Origin: Byssochlamys sp. IMV 00236
Lineage: Eukaryota > Ascomycota > Eurotiomycetes > Eurotiales > Thermoascaceae
NCBI GenBank assembly: GCA_001931875.2
Contig: MSJH02000813.1
Span: 124,001-188,000, forward strand
Direction of reading: 5' to 3'
Length of the DNA: 64,000 bases
The number at the start of each line of letters is the position of its first letter. The stretch's first letter is position 1. Below are positions 1 to 12,427 of this stretch, piece by piece. The notes beneath the pieces are model-generated. The model saw only the letters and a program-made list of their open reading frames with translations. It searched no databases and was not told the origin of the DNA. Position numbers and translations under genes: made by a program.

Positions 1-195
1 GCTCCATGTAACACTTCAGCCAGCTTTCACCTCATCTCCCAAGTCACCTTACTTTTCTACTTTCCTACTTCATCTTCCTTTCATCTCAAGTCCACCAGCA
101 CTCCACCACCATCATCTCATCAGACTTACATACACATGATTCTGCGTCACAGTTTCCGTTGAGCACAATCTCTAGTTCTTTCCAAAATACAAGTC

Positions 196-2535
196 ATGGC
201 ATCTTCTTTTCTACAACAACTCAGTCGGATGGTATCTTCCCGGGAAGAAGTGCCGGTGCGTTCGACAACTAATCCTACTGAGCTTCTGGAAGATGGAACA
301 GGTCCAGAGGAGACTCTACCGGGGAAAGGCCCAAGAGTTAAATGGACGACAGAACAGAGACAACTGCTGTGTTGCTGCTGTGCCTTTTTCGCCATGAGCG
401 GAACTCAAATAGAGCGCATTTTCAATGTAGTATTCGGCGAGCAGCTACAAGCATGCGGCTTCAAGAAAGGGAACGGACCAAGATGGACCACATTGAATAC
501 TCAATGGCATGACCTCAGAGCTAAAGGATCCCAAATATGGTCAGACATCCACGTCAAGACTCAGTTTGACGCAAGATATGAACATTGGGGTGAGATCCTG
601 CAGACGATCAAGGATACGGCCCGCGATCTAGACATACCAATCGTTGAAGAGCCTGTTCACCCCGGTAATGACCGCTTTGGGTACCGCGTCAAGGAGCCAA
701 GAGCGAGACAGACAGCACTGCAGTCCTCCTCCTCAATGTCCTATCGATCATCGTCGTCCCGCGGAGGAACCCGACAGTCGAACGCTTCCAGAATGGAGTC
801 CAGCTCGCCGGTCAGGCAATCATTGAAGGCGAAAGACGGGGAGGCGACCTCCCGAGGTAACGGACAAGATAAGAACCAACAAACTCAGCACCAGAATGAC
901 GATGAAGCCCACAGCACTTCGGAACTGCCGAATGAAACGGAGCAGCCCGAACCGTGTCCGTCAGCTCCCGGAATAGAACCGCTGTGTACTGCTGGGGGAA
1001 AGATATGCATGTTCTGCTTCAAAGAAGGCAGCGGAACCTTCGACCCTGTGTCACAATCAGAACCGTCTTCTCCTCTTGAGACGATTCTCGATCAAGCTGT
1101 GTTGCCAGCAAGTACGCCATCTGCAACTCCTTCCGCAACCCTAGAGATACCAAAGGTACTCTACAGGTACTATAATGTCGACAGTCAGGGCTGGAATTCG
1201 CGGAAGGGCTTTGTGGCTGGTCTGTTTATGGAGGGCGAACGTCGAATTGTGCCAGTGACACAGTATTCATTCGATGAGTTTGATCGGATGTTTCAAAACC
1301 ACGTTCACTGGCGGTACATCACGACACCGTTCATCAGCACTTTTTCCGATCTTCTGGCCCCTATCCACAGAGCACTCAGACGGAAAGAAGGTGCATCACT
1401 GGCGGTCATCGACACCAAACACATCCGTCAACCCATCTATTCAGCATCTGACCTGATAAAGGAAAAGGGCCTGCGGATAGGTCGTAAGTACACTGGGAGG
1501 GCAGAGTACTTGATTTGGGGATCAATCCCCGAAGAAGCAATCGTCACAACTTTTAAGATCTCAGCTCTGCAACAAATCGCTGAGCGGCACTCAGATATAG
1601 CACGGCTATTGCAGCTGGACGGGATTGCACGCATGAAGAGATGCGGAAAATATCTCGAGGAACTCATCAAAAAAGGACCAGGACGTCTCAACAAGGAATG
1701 CGGTTCGATAGTTGGACGTTGTCTAAGGATTGTGAAAGTCCCGCCTAGTCTAGCTATTGACCTTGCTATATTGGTCGCTGAGGCCTGGATGTTCCCAAAA
1801 GAAGGTTCAATGCCTGACTACATTGCAGGTATTGAAGCGGCTTATGCACAGTCACTTCCGGGTCCTACAGTTTATCCCCTGGGTGATCGGGTATCGCCAG
1901 AGGTCGTCCTGGTCTCCGAGAGCTCTGATACCGAGAGCGACAAGGAAGAGAATGATTTGACCAGAGAAGAAGACACATCAGAGGACGATGGTGACAATGT
2001 CATTACAACCCCATGCCCAAGTCCTCGTAGTGGAAGAACTAGAAGAGAGCTGAACGTTGCCGTTGCAGAGGGCGACTTGTCTCCTTTCCAGCTCCCCACG
2101 CCGAAGCTGTCCAGCCCGGTTATGAAATTCTTCGACAGCTCTACTGGGACCTGGAATCCTAACCAAGGGCAGCAAAATGGACTTCGTGTTGAAGTTTTCA
2201 ACCCGACAACTCGCGCTTGGTCACCTCTTGCGGAGCAGACCGGGCTGTCCAGCAGTCGTCATCCAAGCCCGGGTCAATCGAGGGAGTCTGCGATTGTCGT
2301 GTTCGACGACGATGACGATGATGACGAGAAGAAGAATTATGATGTCGAGGATGGTCAGCAGACTGGATACGACGCTGACGATAGTGACGCTGATACTGTT
2401 ATGGCAGATGTCACGGTAGAGTATCCAATGCAGCTTCCGGTGATGGTCAACAGCGCTCCTGGGCTCCGAGGACTACAGAGAGATCAATTCGCGCAAGAGC
2501 GAGCGCACATCAACAGCATCATGGGGTATCATTGA
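196..2535 (+). CDS. Uncharacterised fungal protein with SANT-like N-terminus and a DUF7587-like domain
   Basis: This is an uninterrupted 779-codon reading frame from ATG 196 to TGA. Residues about 49-150 form a Trp- and Cys-rich helical block, starting KWTTEQR, that resembles a Myb/SANT-like DNA-binding fold. Residues about 155-310 are Ser/Gln-rich and probably disordered. Residues about 315-535 are a compact domain that I associate with the fungal family DUF7587. It carries an LYR motif near residue 323, ISTFS near 380 and EYLIWG near 437. The C-terminus is acidic, with an Asp run near residue 705. Function is unknown; a nuclear role is an inference from the N-terminal domain and the acidic tail. 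No intron is needed to keep the frame, and the family names are from memory. Confidence 0.75.
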   Translation: MASSFLQQLSRMVSSREEVPVRSTTNPTELLEDGTGPEETLPGKGPRVKWTTEQRQLLCCCCAFFAMSGTQIERIFNVVFGEQLQACGFKKGNGPRWTTLNTQWHDLRAKGSQIWSDIHVKTQFDARYEHWGEILQTIKDTARDLDIPIVEEPVHPGNDRFGYRVKEPRARQTALQSSSSMSYRSSSSRGGTRQSNASRMESSSPVRQSLKAKDGEATSRGNGQDKNQQTQHQNDDEAHSTSELPNETEQPEPCPSAPGIEPLCTAGGKICMFCFKEGSGTFDPVSQSEPSSPLETILDQAVLPASTPSATPSATLEIPKVLYRYYNVDSQGWNSRKGFVAGLFMEGERRIVPVTQYSFDEFDRMFQNHVHWRYITTPFISTFSDLLAPIHRALRRKEGASLAVIDTKHIRQPIYSASDLIKEKGLRIGRKYTGRAEYLIWGSIPEEAIVTTFKISALQQIAERHSDIARLLQLDGIARMKRCGKYLEELIKKGPGRLNKECGSIVGRCLRIVKVPPSLAIDLAILVAEAWMFPKEGSMPDYIAGIEAAYAQSLPGPTVYPLGDRVSPEVVLVSESSDTESDKEENDLTREEDTSEDDGDNVITTPCPSPRSGRTRRELNVAVAEGDLSPFQLPTPKLSSPVMKFFDSSTGTWNPNQGQQNGLRVEVFNPTTRAWSPLAEQTGLSSSRHPSPGQSRESAIVVFDDDDDDDEKKNYDVEDGQQTGYDADDSDADTVMADVTVEYPMQLPVMVNSAPGLRGLQRDQFAQERAHINSIMGYH

Positions 2536-3248
2536 TATTGCCTACGAAGACATGGTCTTTACAGGCAAGACATTGTACAGTCCCAGTCTTTTCCAATTCG
2601 AGAAACAAGGCATCGGTACGGGTATGGGTTATAGTTGAATTATGATGGGAAATCGAAAATGCCAATGTGATTCGTCAGTATGCGCTGGAGTTTGGGCCAT
2701 GGTTGAAAGTTGTATGGGCTATGAACAGAAACGGCATATTACACCGGCTCGCGTTGATACCATTTCTGGAGGTTGCAAAGATACACTGAGGATGGTCGGC
2801 ATTCTGTCGAAAAGCATGTCTGTTCTGTTGTGCCAAACCGACTGAGGTTTGAGTGGACGTTTCGTGTCTTGTCAGTTAGTCATATGCTGTTATGTGTATA
2901 GTTCAAAAAGTAGTACAGCGACAAAAAGAAAAATATTGGATTCCTCCTTGTGTGTACTTGACAGCAGCTCAGAGAGCCAAAGTGTATGGAATAAACCAGA
3001 TGCGGCATCGTGAAAAACTCCGTTCCCAGATCCTCATGCGCGTTGATTTCCTATCCCCCATATGCTGCTCGGATTCCATCACAGGAGTATCAGTCTTTTT
3101 TTCTGGATATTTCTAAGTAGGCAGTTGGGACACCGGTTCATATGAAATCCCAACTGCCAATACATATGGCGGATATCCAGTCATGTGGCCATCCCAGCCT
3201 ACTTTGTCCTGACATCATTATTCCCCCAGTCATCCATGCTCGAGACGC
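2536..3248. other. Convergent intergenic region
   Basis: This lies between the stop of the uncharacterised protein and the stop of ribosomal protein S11, so it holds two 3' untranslated regions. Short open frames here lack family resemblance or splice support. I see no RNA gene or repeat. Confidence 0.6.
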
Positions 3249-4140
3249 TTAGAACTTGCTGAACTTCTTGACGGCCTTGCCAGTGCGGGGCAGGACGCGG
3301 AGAACGTTGAAGCGGACCTATTAGATCAGAAGCATATTAGCATTTATATATAGGCGAGGTTACCCATGAAATCGCATAGCAGCCGGATTTTCAGAACAGG
3401 AGCATAAATTCGCCTTGCAAAGAAAATCGAGAATTCCGCATGTCTCAATGTGTGGGATTTTACGTACAGTCTTGCTCAGGGGACGGCACTGTCCAACGGT
3501 AACCTGGTCACCCTCCTTAACACGGAAGGCAGGGGAGACGTGAGCAGCCAGGTTCTTGTGGCGCTTCTCGTAACGGTTGTACTTGGGGATGTAGTGAAGG
3601 TACTCGCGACGGATGATCAGAGTACGGTGCATCTTGGTAGAAACGACGGTACCGGTCAAGATACGGCCACGGATAGAGACACCACCAGTGAAGGGGCACT
3701 TCTTGTCTGTTGGGTTTGATATTAGCCATCTCCGATTTTTTATAGTGGTTGCGCCGGGGTGGGTATCTGAAGGAATCTAGAACAGAGTGCACGCTGCCAT
3801 GAAAAATTCAGGAGTCATCCAATTCGAAGAGAAAATGCCCGCTTCTCATGATGATCTGGTTTTTCGATGTCCCACGGCGCTCAGTGTCTTAAATCCCAAC
3901 GTCCACCCTGCCATCTGCAGATGCGATCGGCACTCCCACCAAGAGCTGTTGTAGGTCGTCCATACCAATGTAGCTGCCCTCGATAGCGGTCTTGGGAGTA
4001 CGGAATCCCAGACCAACATCCTTGTACCATCTCCGGCCCTTTCCAACGCGCTTGCTCTTTGCCTTGGTCTTAGCGTTGAGGAAGATGTGAGGCTGCTTCT
4101 GGAACGCACGTTCCGACTGGACGGTCAACTCGGTCGCCAT
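3249..4140 (-). CDS. rps11: 40S ribosomal protein S11 (uS17 family)
   Basis: This is a component of the small ribosomal subunit that binds 18S rRNA. Three exons on the minus strand (4140-3966, 3706-3468, 3317-3249) join in phase to 160 residues, the normal eukaryotic S11 length. Hallmarks are the N-terminal [18 protein letters not shown] stretch, [12 protein letters not shown] across the first splice junction, the central [16 protein letters not shown] stretch, and [20 protein letters not shown] at the C-terminus. Introns of 259 and 150 bases have GTATGG and GTACGT donors and CAG and TAG acceptors. The long first intron is common in fungal ribosomal protein genes. The gene diverges from spc7 across a 404-base promoter. 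Confidence 0.97.
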
Positions 4141-4544
4141 TTTCGCGAGAATTCAGTCCGACACTGAGGGAATGATGTCGAGCTGGGTGAGGATTCGTCG
4201 CGGCGGGAGTGTCGGAGTACGTTGGTCGACGTCGATGTTGAGAAAGATTTGTGCGGAGCCATAAAAGTGTCGGATATTCAGTGTGGGAGTGTGCGGTTCT
4301 CGCACTAACCCTGATCGGGAGTAGCGCCCTTCGGCTAGGGCTTTTTGGTTTGTTTACATTCGGAAGGCTCAAGCTTGGCGGATCTCGTAGAGAAGGAGAC
4401 GCGCCTACAGCTTCATATGGACGACGATTCATGCTCACGCACGGCTGCAATGGCATGAGAATGTCCACTGCTGTGCTCAGAGATCCTGCCAGACATTGAT
4501 CACAATACGAATCTTCCCCAACAACATCCTCTGGGTTTATCGCC
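4141..4544. promoter_or_regulatory. Divergent promoter, rps11 / spc7
   Basis: These 404 bases separate the ATG of S11 (minus) from the ATG of Spc7 (plus), so both promoters must sit here or overlap the leaders. Bases 4304-4312 carry ACTAACCCT, which reads AGGGTTAGT on the S11 strand. This resembles the Tbf1 telomere-repeat-like element found in many ascomycete ribosomal protein promoters. That assignment is inference from one site. Confidence 0.5.
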
Positions 4545-7500
4545 ATGGCTTCCCGGGGTGAGGGGCCGTCCCGTCTGCGGTCCCGTCGCTCCATTGCCCA
4601 TGTACCTTCGTCGAGAACGGCTTCTACGCTCGATAAGGAAAATGCCACAACAGATATCAGTGCTCTCAAGCCTCAGAGGAGCAATGTGAGACAGCCAGTC
4701 AAAGACAAAAAGTCACGGAGCAAAAGTCTGGGACCAGGTGGACTGGATGCGCTTCAGGACTCCAATGGCAATCGGCGCAAGGTAAATGTTATCGCGCGCC
4801 TATATAATCTACGCGCAATCTGACTTAGTCGTGCTTGCTTTTAGTCGACGGCCGCTTTCCCTCTCAAATCCATTCTAAAGCCAACTGTTCCTGTGTCGCC
4901 TGTCCGGAACATTCCATCTTTTGAGGAGACACGCAGACGAACACCGGCGCGCAGCCCTGAACGAAACCACGGCAATGAAGCAAATCGTCAAGGCGCAGAA
5001 GGCTTGTTGATTGATTTTTCCACTCCGACAAGAGGATCTGGTTCAGGAGACGCCCACGCTGCTAACCCATTCGAGGCGTTCAACGCCTCATCGGCTGTAC
5101 GAGATGATATTGCGGCGGCGCAAGAACGCGAAGAGAAGGAGAGAAGGGAACGCGAAAGGAAGCTGATTCTAGAGCAAAGGGAGGCACGACGGAAGTCTAT
5201 GGCAAACCGCCGTGTTTCGTTCGCTCCTGAAGCTACCCTGCATACATGGAATGTCGTTGAATTAGCCGAGGACTCGACATCCTCTTCCGCTTCGAACTCG
5301 ACAAGACGCGCATCTGCCTGGGCGAATTCGACGAATCAAGGTCACGAGCAACCATCTGATCACTCTGAACCATCCAGTCCGGAGTCGGGCGCGGAGGCAG
5401 GCCCTGCTTCTCCAGAAGCGCGTTCCGACGATCTGTCCTCTAGCCCTTTCAGTGGCAGTTCCACGGCAGGCAGTGAGGATATCCTGGCGCAGGGTGCCTT
5501 TGAGGAGGACGATGCCTCGTCAGACTCGGAGAATGACTTTGACGGCGAAAGCACGGCCATGAGCATGGACGATGCGACCGTGAGGTCTAATATGACAACG
5601 CACTCCAACGGTTCAAGCACTAGTTCGAGTGCTCGCCTCGATGCGGCCCTCCGTCAAGCAGCGAAAGAAGCTGGAACCAGAGGTATCGACTATGATGAAA
5701 ACGGTGAACTTTCCATGGAAATAGCAGATCAGGAGATAACAGGGGCTTTTCAACCATGGATAAAGAAAGGCCAACGGATAAGTTTCGACATGGAAGACCT
5801 TAGCACCTTGAATGATCAGGAAAACATCCCATTCGGGCAGCCAACAGAAAGTCACGACCCTCAGCCTACAGCTAGCGACGGCGAGGATAACGATGACGAG
5901 GATCTGAGCATGGATATCACAAACGCAGTTGGTCGCATATTGGCAAAGCATACGGGCCGTCGCCAGAGTGTTCGGCGCAAGTCATCTGGACAAGAGACAA
6001 ACTACGATGATCAGACGATGGAATTCACAAATGTCGTCGGGGGCATTGCACAGCCAGCATCCCCAGCGAAGTCCACAGGTGCTGGAAGCGATATGGATGA
6101 AGACGAGGAGATGACCATGGAATTTACGTCCGTCGTTGGTGGCGTACTGAATAAGGGACCATCCAACTTCCAGCCCCGAGATGAGGATCTCTATCCACGG
6201 TTAGACAACCGTCCCGAACTTGATAGTCACAGCTTTTCTGACCCGGGTGACGGGGAAGACGAAAATGGCATGGAGATGGAAATTACAGGCGCTGTTGGTG
6301 GAATTCTCCCGCAGACTAATAGGCAGAGCGAGCCCGAGGATGATTATACTGCAGCTATGGATTTGACTACAACGACGGGCAGGATCTATCCTACCTTCGA
6401 ACAGAGCGGTCAGGAAGGGGCAAAGACGTCGATAGGGACGGGGATCGATGCTGGGCAGCCGGGCAGTTCACCATTCCAGGAACGCCCACCAGTTTCTCCG
6501 CCCAAATTTATCTCTCATCATGTTGCCCCTGTTGCCTCGGAGAGTGGAAGCCCTAGCTTAGCCAGCGTGAGATCACGACCGACTAGGGCAAGCATAGGAC
6601 GGCGGGCGTCGACAACGTCCATCGCACATTCACCGCAGACGACACCAGTGAAGAAGGTTGCAACACCGTCGAAGCAGCTCACTCCCCAGCCCCCTCTTCG
6701 ACCTACCACCCCTTCGAAGACGCCACCATCTGCCAATGTTGCTTGGCGAAGCGCATCGCCCAAGAAACTATTCCAACCTGAGCTTCGATCTCCTGCAAAC
6801 AAGCCAGAGTCTCCCCGCCGCAAAAGCCTCTTTGAGCGTGACAAGAAGACCGGACAGACGACACCTGCGTTTGTGTTAAAGCCACGTGGAAGACGCTCCT
6901 CTGGCCTAGGCATTGACAGAGAAGGCCTGGGCTCCCCTCGCGTTGCGGAGATGCTAGATAAACGTCGATCCATTGGGGAGAATACGCCGCAGTTCATTCC
7001 AAACGAACAACCGGCGAGAGGTGTCCGTTTCGACGACCCTGTAAGGCTGCAAGAAGAAGTTGACCGCGAACGCGAGGAAGAGGAGTATCGGGAGGACGGC
7101 CATATTTCCCTGACTCAAACAAGTGAGCGGGATACGACTACGAGTTTAAAAGATATGATTTCGAGTCTTACACCAAAGAAGAACAAAATTGGTGGACGGA
7201 AGAGCTTGCACGTTGGAGCCGCAAGAGGTTTACTTGGCAAGCGTCCGGTCGAGCTGGATGAGTCCGAGGAAGAAGATAACTCGCCTAAGCGGACGAGAGG
7301 CCGTGAGGCTAGTCCAGTAAAGAATGTCAGACTTCCTGCACCGCCGACCAAGGATGAGACTCTCCGTTCTTCTACCCCCAAGATCGGCGATTTCTCCCCA
7401 GCGAAGAATAGCACCACGCCCAAGGATGACCCACGATTCAAAGATGTAACAGAATCTTTATCTGGCAGGAGAGGACCTTCTGAGTCTGAGCAGCAGATTG

Positions 7501-9257
7501 GGGTGGATGAGAATGATGACGATGCCATGGAACCGGAGTTTGAACCGATTCAACTCCAAGACTTCCTCAATATGACGAATATACATTTCATGGAACTTAC
7601 TACAACCAAGCGTCGTCACACCATTGCCCCAGGAAGCGATAAGGATAATTCGAAGGGTACTGGAAAGAGTGATTCTGGAGACGGGAGTACCAGCCTTGAG
7701 GATTGTGTAGCAGCTGGGTTCTGCACAATACCAATGCTCGAGCTATATCAACACGTAAGTCTCACTGTGCTCGAGACCGAACCATACACTAACCCTCTGC
7801 TAGTCTTGCCGCGAGTTGAAATCATATATCTCCGAGGGAAGGCAGATCATTCGCTCTATAGAAGCTGAAACCTACGCCGAAAACCCACCCTTGTTCCGTG
7901 AATACGTGACTGCTCCTCCTGACATCCGCTTGTTGATGGATAACCAGTTCCGCAATGTCAAAACACATGCAAGGCTCCTTAGCAAGGCGATGTGGTATGA
8001 ATGGCGTATGAAACTGCTTGAAGGCCTGAAAGAAGGACTGGACAGGCACGTCCAGGAAATGAACGCCGATGATATTGTTCTTCAGAAACAAGAGAAACTT
8101 CTTAATAGCGTCGTTCCCGGTCTTGTTGAGAAACACTCCGTCCTCCAATCAGAGGCGAAGAAGCTCCAGGAGATAGCCGAGGAGATGGATAATTGTGACC
8201 AGGATGAATTGCGCAGCGCACGGAAGAAACTGTCCAGCGTCGAAGCTGAGCTCGTGGAGAAAAGGAAGCGGCTCGAGGAGATGCAAGAGGAGCTTCGGGA
8301 CAAGACTGACACAATTGAGGCTGGTGCAGAGCTCAAGGCAGAGTTCATGGACCAGATACGTCAAGCAGAGAGAACCAAGGAAGAATGCCGTGGGTGGAGC
8401 GTGAAGGAAGTCAATGCGCTAAAGGGTCAGTTTCCAAGGACATTCAATCTGGAATTACGTTGCTGACTGCTACAATAGCTTCTGTCCATGACCTTGAGGT
8501 CAAGACCGGCTGGTCGATCATCTCCGCTACACCTTCACCTGACTGCCCTGCGGGACCCATGTTGACAATGTGCTATCGAAGCGAGCTCCAGGTCTTGTTC
8601 CACCCGGGTTCGTTCCGAGTTCCGAGGCCGCCAAAGAACCCTCAGCATACGGCTAGCACAAAGACGAAGACTCCAGTTGATCTACTCTATCGGCCCAATA
8701 AGGGAGGAGTCACTGGTCATACTTCTGAGCTGTCGCCCACAAAGACCCTAGCCTTACATGCTCTGAGGAAACACCTGATGATTATAGACCAGTCCTCCTT
8801 GACTCCGCAAAAGCTCTTGAGTTTTATTTCAGAGGCATGGGATCTAGCACTTACCGTCGAGGAGGAAATCCGCCAGCTCGAATTCTGCGGTGTCACCAAG
8901 TTGAGGCTCACGAAGGATGAGATCGACTCTCTGTTAAGGGCAAGATGCACGATTTTGGGTGACGCTCCCTCAACTGCGATGCCGAGAAAGAGCCGGGTCG
9001 ACGTGGATTTCAATGTTAGAATGCGTGTTGTAGACGACGGCACCGTCAATCCCGGGGGCATTGGCCCTCTCAGACTGGAGATCGAAGCGCTCGGAAGTAA
9101 AGTTTATGGGTTTGGCTCTGGAGACCAGAGCGGAGTTTCGGAGAATCAAATGAAAGATATCCTTCGCAAAGAGACCCAGGGGAATAAATCTGGTCTAGAA
9201 TTCGGGAAAGGCGTTTGGAGAAAAGCCGTGCATGACCTCGCTGGGAGAGTTTTCTGA
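4545..9257 (+). CDS. spc7: Kinetochore scaffold Spc7/KNL1
   Basis: This is the outer kinetochore scaffold of the KMN network. Phosphorylated MELT repeats recruit Bub3-Bub1, and the C-terminus binds the Mis12 complex. Four exons (4545-4781, 4845-7754, 7804-8425, 8479-9257) give 1,515 residues. Visible motifs are a PP1-docking SILK at residues 88-91 and RVSF at 202-205, then MELT-like repeats near residues 435 (MDIT), 471 (MEFT), 504 (MEFT), 557 (MEIT) and 584 (MDLT). HFMELTTTKRRHT near residue 993 opens the conserved C-terminal region. Exon 3 is a long coiled coil, followed by an RWD-like C-terminal domain. All junctions are GT-AG and in phase. Length and motif order match filamentous-fungal Spc7. 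Confidence 0.95.
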
Positions 9258-10933
9258 TCTGAACCTTTCGCAATTCCTTGCCCTACTTGCATTATGGAGT
9301 TGGTTGATTTGTTATCCTGGGAATGGCCGGTCTTACGGGATGGTGGCATGCAGCATACTGCGTTTTCAGTTCGGTGCCTGGAGTATATGATAATTGCTAT
9401 TCCCGTGAATTATTTACGTGATTTGAACCGAATACCAATTTGCAGTTATTTTTGAACATCGAGAGGACTCGACGTATGCTTTTTCGACCACTGTGGTATA
9501 AGGGTACCTACCTCAGCAGTATAACTTGCAGACACGACAGGCTCAGCACTATTTCCTACGTCATGAGCCTAGTCTGAACAGCGTGGAGTCTCGATAATTT
9601 TAACATTCCTTCCCTGACCTCGAATCATCACGCTTTCCTGAGTCGATGCGCCATATTATATGGCGAGACCTTCGCTTGTGTCAGAGTCGAAGCGAACCAC
9701 ACAGAAGCCGAAGTGAAGGCATAACTCGAGATCCCATGACCTATTTTGAGCAGCAGCTGGACGCATTTAGTAATTCATAACCAGGATAAATACCGCGCCC
9801 ATAGAAGAAATTATGGACACAGTGCCTGGAATCATCGCTTTGTGCTCGTGTTGGCAGCCGGAACCGGTGAAATCCGAGAGCCTTGGGTCTTTGAGCCAGG
9901 AAGATCCGAAGAGTTTTGGTACCTAGTAAAATGCCGGATTAAGATCAGTGGATCGGGTCCTGGGAGTAACTCAAAGAGCATGAGAGCGAAGTTTGTGCAT
10001 TTAAAGTTCGCCCCAGTATGTTGTTGCCATGAACCCTCAACCAGGCACTTCACCTTGCTTGCACTGCTGAGATACAGGTTCCTGGAAGTTAAGAGTGGGA
10101 ACATCAAAGGTACCTCTAATAATGAATAAAGAAGATCTACAGTAACAATATTGAGCCATTCGTCATCGAAGTTTGATCAGTTGAGGCTTTTTCCAGGATT
10201 CGCGTAGTGCGATGCTGTTATCTTTGTCCTTCCTTTCTTTCAAGCTTTGGGAGTAAGTTATGGTAAGTTAACCCGAGTACGTAGCAACCAAAAAATGCTA
10301 GGGAGAAAGAACGAGAGGGAGCCAATCAAATCTCGTTTTAGTTGTAAATTGTATAACCTTCAACTTCCGCAAACGGCCATCTCCTCCCTTGATTCATTCA
10401 TAGACAAACTCCGCAGCGCTAACTAACTAACGCCCTCATAGTTCCTGGAAACAGTGACAAATTATTAATGTCTCCCGGAAGCTCTTATGGAGACCCATTA
10501 GATGCCTATTGAATTGCACAGCTGGGCTCTTTGTTATAGAACTTATTTCCTGGATAGGCAATAATCATGTAAAGTGCTGACGTCGTCGATGTTTGCAAAA
10601 TCGCTGTTCCCCATCCCCTGTTCGGACCCATTTTCAATGCCTTTGTATGTACCTACTGCAATTTCGGGAAGGAGAGGAAGTATGTGAGGGATGGATGCAC
10701 CGCGTGCGTCTCACGTTGTTATCTCCCCTCCTCCACCCTTTGGAGGGGGTAACCTTGATGATGAGAACAAAGAGAAAGCTACCTATATAATCCTCGTCGC
10801 CTGGTAATCGTCGAGGATGATATTCGTTTTCGGTATTAATGCTCGGAGCTCGTTGATCTTTGTGTGTATCCCTTCTTTCCCTTGAAAGGGTCTTTTTTGG
10901 GAGGTTTAATCCCATTTCTCTTTCTTAGATACC
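9258..10933. other. Intergenic region upstream of the GH5 glucanase
   Basis: This is gene-free by my reading. It holds the spc7 3' region and the glucanase promoter. A 127-codon open frame at 9746-10129 starts with TTG and resembles nothing I recognise. A pyrimidine-rich stretch runs into the glucanase start. Confidence 0.55.
10784..10790 (+). promoter_or_regulatory. TATA-like element upstream of the glucanase
   Basis: TATATAA lies 144 bases before the ATG at 10934, a plausible core-promoter position for a leader of roughly 100 bases. Positional inference only. Confidence 0.35.
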
Positions 10934-12427
10934 ATGTATTTCACAACATTCTCTCTTTTCTTCTTCTCTTCGGTCATCACCCTCGTCCAGGCATGGCTGC
11001 CCACAGACGGAAGTCATACACTCTCTGCCTTCACTAATGGAGGAACGAGTAAAATCCGAGGCGTCAACTTGGGCTCGCATTTCGTCTTCGAACCATGGAT
11101 GGCGCAGTCATATTGGAAAGATACTTTGGGATGCAAGGATTCCGGTGGTAGTGGCTATCATTCCGAATGGGATTGTGTTCAGGGGATTGGACCAGATGCT
11201 GCCAATTCGGCCTTTCAGCAGCATTGGAGCTCGTGGACTTCTCAGGAAGATATCAATACTATGATTTCATATGGGTTGAACACTATCAGGGTATGTTGGG
11301 CCTCAACCAATTCATTGTATAGATGAATGTATGAAAAGACTAACCACCGCTTGGGACAGATCCCTGTAGGATTCTGGATCAACGAAGACCTCATTAATGA
11401 CGGAGAGTATTATCCCAAAGGTGGTGCCTTCGATAACCTGCGCAACGTCTGCCGATGGGCTGCTGCTGCTGGGATGTATGTCATCCTGGATCTCCATGGG
11501 ATGCCTGGTGTTCAGACACCAAACCAAGCCTTCACTGGAAGAGTAAGTATATAATATGATACATCAATTGATAAATAGAAATAATATAACTAACTATTTT
11601 ATTAGTACACACCCAATACGGCATTCTATGAATCCGACCCCGACGCGGAGCGGGCGTATACATTCTTTGAATGGATTATCGAGAACATCCACAGCAGCGA
11701 CGACTTCTCGAACGTTGGAACCGTCGAGATTATCAACGAGCCTCTGCAGAACACAGTAAACGCTCAGACATCCTGGCTTGTTAAGACCTTCTACCCCACT
11801 GCCATCGATCGTATCCAACAGAAAGAGGCATCGCTGGGCGTGTCTGACAGTGATAAGGTCCACGTTATGACGATGGTAGGTTATAATCATTAGGCCCTTT
11901 CTCATAGTCATTGCTATACTCACTAAGGCTCCAGGACGACCTCTGGGACGCTGGCGGAAACCCTACTTCATCTCTGACATCCACTCAGCAGGAGCGTCTC
12001 CTCTTCGACGATCACAACTATGAATCTTACTCTATCAGTAGCGCCCAGAACATCAGTGACTTCGTCAGCTATGCCTGTCAGGACAATCGCGAGTCAGCCG
12101 TGAATCCCAAGATCGTGGGCGAATGGAGCTTGAGCTTCTCTAACTCCGGAGACGCATTCACTCCTATGACCGACCACGTTAGTGATTACTCGAACTGGTT
12201 CTCGGCCCAGCAGCAGCAGTATGAGAAGCTGAATGGCTGGGTCTTCTGGAGCTGGAAGACCGACTTGACCAATAACGCTGAGCAGTGGACTTATCAGAGT
12301 AGGCCTTCTCCTTGTTCTCCCGTATATCGAGTCGGATGGAGCTAACAAGGTTGTTCTTACAGAGGCCGTCGAAGCTGGAATCATTGACAAAGATCTGAAC
12401 AAGCAGCTCACGAAGTATAAATGCTAG
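10934..12427 (+). CDS. exgB: Secreted GH5 glucanase, glucan endo-1,6-beta-glucosidase B type
   Basis: This is a probable wall-acting beta-glucanase. Five exons (10934-11290, 11360-11542, 11606-11875, 11935-12298, 12363-12427) give 412 residues. Residues 1-20 are a signal peptide (hydrophobic core ending VQA). The mature part follows the GH5 pattern: RGVNLGSHFVFEPWM near the start, NTIRIPVGFW, VILDLHGMPG, the acid/base Glu in VEIINEP, and the nucleophile Glu in IVGEWSLSF. Length and the RGVNLGS/FEPWMA block fit the exgB group (endo-1,6) better than exo-1,3-glucanase exgA, but the bond specificity is inferred. All four introns are 60-70 bases with GT-AG ends. Confidence 0.88.

Noticed and set aside
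9746..10129. 127-codon open frame upstream of the glucanase
   Set aside because: It starts with TTG and no conserved motif is visible.
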